From positions 930,001-994,000 of the forward strand of contig NZ_CP013661.2 of assembly GCF_001465835.2 (NCBI RefSeq): a stretch of DNA of 64,000 nucleotides. Reading direction: 5' to 3'. A program made the translations under genes and the position numbers. The notes under the pieces are model-generated. The model was given only the letters and a program-made list of their open reading frames with translations, did not search any database and had not been told where the DNA came from. Of the stretch, positions 62,109 through 64,000 are shown in pieces. Position 1 is the first letter of the stretch. Each line of letters opens with the position of its first letter. This stretch comes from Planococcus kocurii. Lineage in GTDB: Bacteria; Bacillota; Bacilli; Bacillales_A; Planococcaceae.

Positions 62109-62658
62109 CTACCTTCTTTGCCAATAGAATCTCTACCAATTCATCGCGATTTACTAATTTCACTTTATTGCTTCGCGCTAGTTCCGCTGCCGCTTTTGTG
62201 AAAAAACTATTGGTAACCACCCATGCTTCATTTGCTCCGTAATGCAGTTTTGCTGCGGAAATTTCTTGCACGGCTTTGATGCCAACATTACTTTTATATC
62301 GCTTTGCCTGCACAGCAATTTTTTGCGATCCTTTTTCCAAAATAAGGTCTGCCCCGTAATCGCCCGTATAAGGCGTTTTACGAACTGCATATCCTTCAGC
62401 CTTGTAACGGAGACGCAGAAACTCTTCAAATTCTGCCCCCGACATTGCATCCACTTGCAAAATACCTGACGCATTTAATTTCTTCTGCTTATTGTTTTGA
62501 ATGGTCTTTACGATTGCTAGCATGCCAACAAAGCCGACAGCAAATACAGCGACCGTTGCTGTGAGTGACTGTGTGTAAACAAATGTGATTGCGCTACTAA
62601 GCATTAAAACTGCCATTAGCAGTTCTGATAGATTATCTTTCTTTTTCTTTCTGGCCAT
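62104..62658 (-). CDS. Membrane-anchored Mrr-type restriction endonuclease-like protein
   Basis: Protein of 184 residues. Two membrane helices (about 13-29 and 32-52) lead into a C-terminal Mrr_cat domain of the PD-(D/E)XK nuclease fold: MSGAEFEEFLRLRYKAEGY, TGDYGADLIL with the catalytic Asp, and VQAKRY with the Gln-x-Lys pair, followed by TNSFFTKAAAELA. Mrr-type nucleases cut modified or foreign DNA; the membrane-bound subgroup has unknown function. No methyltransferase is nearby. Its TAG stop overlaps the truncated YkvI-like remnant. ATG after AGGAAGTTTCCC. Confidence 0.84.
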   Translation of the reverse strand: MARKKKKDNLSELLMAVLMLSSAITFVYTQSLTATVAVFAVGFVGMLAIVKTIQNNKQKKLNASGILQVDAMSGAEFEEFLRLRYKAEGYAVRKTPYTGDYGADLILEKGSQKIAVQAKRYKSNVGIKAVQEISAAKLHYGANEAWVVTNSFFTKAAAELARSNKVKLVNRDELVEILLAKKVG

Positions 62659-62894
62659 GGGAAACTTCCTTTTTTAAAAATAAAATTTTATTTCTAGTTA
62701 CTATTCATAAGTTTGTTTAAAAAAGAGTAGTTCAACTCAATAAACTAGGACAGTGAAGAAATCACTCCAATGTGTAGTGACTGCGACATAACATTTCCTA
62801 TATGTCTCTTCTCTTTAACGACATTAAATTGCTCTCTATCGATTATGCAATGAGTTTCATTATAATTTGAACGTTTTCTTATTACTTCAATCAT

Positions 62895-63248
62895 TCAATT
62901 CAAATCAAACTTCTGCTTCAACCTTTTCACAATGTCTGCTTCTTTGCTTTGAATAAATTGGTTACCTAATTGTTTCACTAGGACATTAATCTCTTTAGTC
63001 ATTTCTTTCTTCATTAACAATTGGTTAATTATTTGACCATTAGCTGCAAACTCTCTACCAACTAAATCGTCTAAAGAAATACTATATAGATCAGCTAGTT
63101 TGATCATTAATCTCAGAGGTGGTTCTGTAGTACCCACCTCAAATTTCCCATAAACTGCTTTAGTAATCTTTAAATGCTCTGCAACGATTTGATGTGACAA
63201 TTTGTTCTGTAAGCGAAGTGATTTTAGGTTCTCAGTTAGTTTTGTCAT
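62895..63248 (-). CDS. XRE-family transcriptional regulator
   Basis: DNA-binding protein of 117 residues. The N-terminal HTH_XRE domain (about 6-62: LRLQNKLSHQIVAEHLKITKAVYGKFEVG) resembles small repressors of mobile elements and stress loci. The C-terminal half is a helical segment with alternating Lys and Leu/Ile (LLMKKEMTKEINVLVKQLG), probably a dimerisation domain. No obvious target operon lies next to it; the endonuclease gene is about 235 bases downstream on the same strand. ATG with AGGAGC upstream. Confidence 0.78.
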   Translation of the reverse strand: MTKLTENLKSLRLQNKLSHQIVAEHLKITKAVYGKFEVGTTEPPLRLMIKLADLYSISLDDLVGREFAANGQIINQLLMKKEMTKEINVLVKQLGNQFIQSKEADIVKRLKQKFDLN

Positions 63249-63391
63249 CGGTTTGCTCCTTGAGTTTTTTTGTGATGTAGTTAAAATCGCCTTCCTAATT
63301 AATAAGACCTAACTAATGATTCAATAGTATCACATCAAGCATCTATTACTAACTAAATTTTTACTGATTTTGTAAATATTATTTCTCTTTT

Positions 63392-63436
63392 AAAAATGCC
63401 TCACCCTGGATATGCATTCCAGGGTGAGGCATTTTT
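63392..63436 (-). terminator. Intrinsic terminator of the gntP gene
   Basis: AAAAATGCCTCACCCTGG and CCAGGGTGAGGCATTTTT arms form a perfect stem. It lies about 30 bases after the permease stop codon. Confidence 0.88.
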
Positions 63437-63464
63437 CATTTATACAGTTATTTGTACTACCCCA

Positions 63465-64000
63465 TCAAACTAAAATTGTCCACAAGATCATCGTGAAGAC
63501 AATCGTCGTTACACCTTGCAACAAAGTCGCCATTGTTTGCGCTTTGTAGGCTTCCGTTACTTTCATGCCTGTAAACTGTGTGATAACCCAGAAAAAGCTA
63601 TCGTTAACATGACTCACTGTCATTGCGCCTGCCCCAATCGCCATCACGACAAGCGCCAGTGGTACTGCGCCTTCGATGCCGAGCGTCGGCAACAGCGGTG
63701 CCATCAACGTTGACGTGATAACCAGTGCTGCTGTTGAAGAACCTTGAGCGGTTTTTAATGCCGCTGCAATAATGAATGGAATGAGTAAGAACAACGAGCC
63801 ACCAGCAAGTGCTGTCATGTCCATTCCCGCTATCAAATCTGCCACACCTGAATTGCTAATAACTCGTCCGAATGCGCCACCTGCTCCAGTAATTAATAGA
63901 ATAGGTGCTGCACCGACGATTCCTTCGCCAATCCACCCAGATAAGGTTTCTTCGTTCCATTTTGGCAGTAATAAGAGCGCTGCTAAGACACCAAATAATA
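63465..64000 (-). CDS. gntP: GntP-family permease (5' part outside the window)
   Basis: C-terminal 178 residues of a gluconate:proton symporter-family permease; the start lies beyond the right edge. Visible segments are the helix LFGVLAALLLLPKW, the ILLITGAGGAFGRVI half-helix, KTAQGSSTAALVIT and the VSHVNDSFFWVITQFTG loop, all characteristic of GntP transporters of gluconate, glycerate or related sugar acids. The reading frame is open to the window end. Confidence 0.87.
   Translation of the reverse strand, partial: LFGVLAALLLLPKWNEETLSGWIGEGIVGAAPILLITGAGGAFGRVISNSGVADLIAGMDMTALAGGSLFLLIPFIIAAALKTAQGSSTAALVITSTLMAPLLPTLGIEGAVPLALVVMAIGAGAMTVSHVNDSFFWVITQFTGMKVTEAYKAQTMATLLQGVTTIVFTMILWTILV

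Overview
The window looks like chromosome from a low-GC Gram-positive bacterium of the order Bacillales, most likely family Planococcaceae (Planococcus-like). This placement is an inference. It rests on strong Shine-Dalgarno sites with frequent TTG and GTG starts, Bacillus-type gene sets (PspA-YdjG-YdjH-YdjI, EfeUOB with a Fur box, a BceRS-like two-component system, LTA synthase, an S-layer homology protein), a SigB-like promoter and many intrinsic terminators. I see no rRNA, tRNA, CRISPR array, insertion sequence or prophage. Both ends cut genes: a sensor kinase at the left and a GntP permease at the right.

Layout. 1-8.9 kb: BceRS-like pair, DJ-1/PfpI protein, SelO AMPylase, class I aldolase, an acyl-CoA synthetase, an aminotransferase and a BsuPI-domain lipoprotein. 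8.9-13.7 kb: a decayed MTA/SAH nucleosidase, a YrzF-like kinase, a strong candidate for a free-standing small RNA, a 21-bp tandem repeat, a GH13 alpha-glucosidase, a TM2 protein and a Mug-type glycosylase. 13.7-21.9 kb: DUF1697, an Abi_2/HEPN protein, glutamate dehydrogenase, an SLH protein, a GSP26-like stress protein, and a TyrR-like regulator with a Gate-domain transporter. 22-25.9 kb: a 32-residue membrane peptide and the PspA-type envelope-stress operon. 26-36.4 kb: a CoA-transferase/acyl-CoA dehydrogenase operon with an attenuator-like leader, a drug exporter and the EfeUOB iron importer under a Fur box.

37.2-49.4 kb is the most distinctive block: one tightly packed minus-strand operon of ten genes, with its likely regulator just upstream on the same strand. 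It encodes a TRAP importer, a GlcD/GlcF 2-hydroxy-acid oxidase, an SDR, a PPC/DUF296 protein, an acyl-CoA ligase, a thiolase and a DUF35 partner, plus a CdaR-like regulator. A BASS-type transporter diverges from it. The genes suggest import, oxidation, CoA activation and thiolytic cleavage of a hydroxylated carboxylate that I cannot name.

49.5-64 kb: LTA synthase-like protein, a large SF1 helicase with a winged-helix partner, a PepSY protein with a probable start-proximal poly-A frameshift, an M20 amidohydrolase-YfcC permease unit with an unusual three-part regulator, a remnant of a YkvI-like gene butted against a membrane-anchored Mrr-type endonuclease, an XRE regulator and the GntP fragment.
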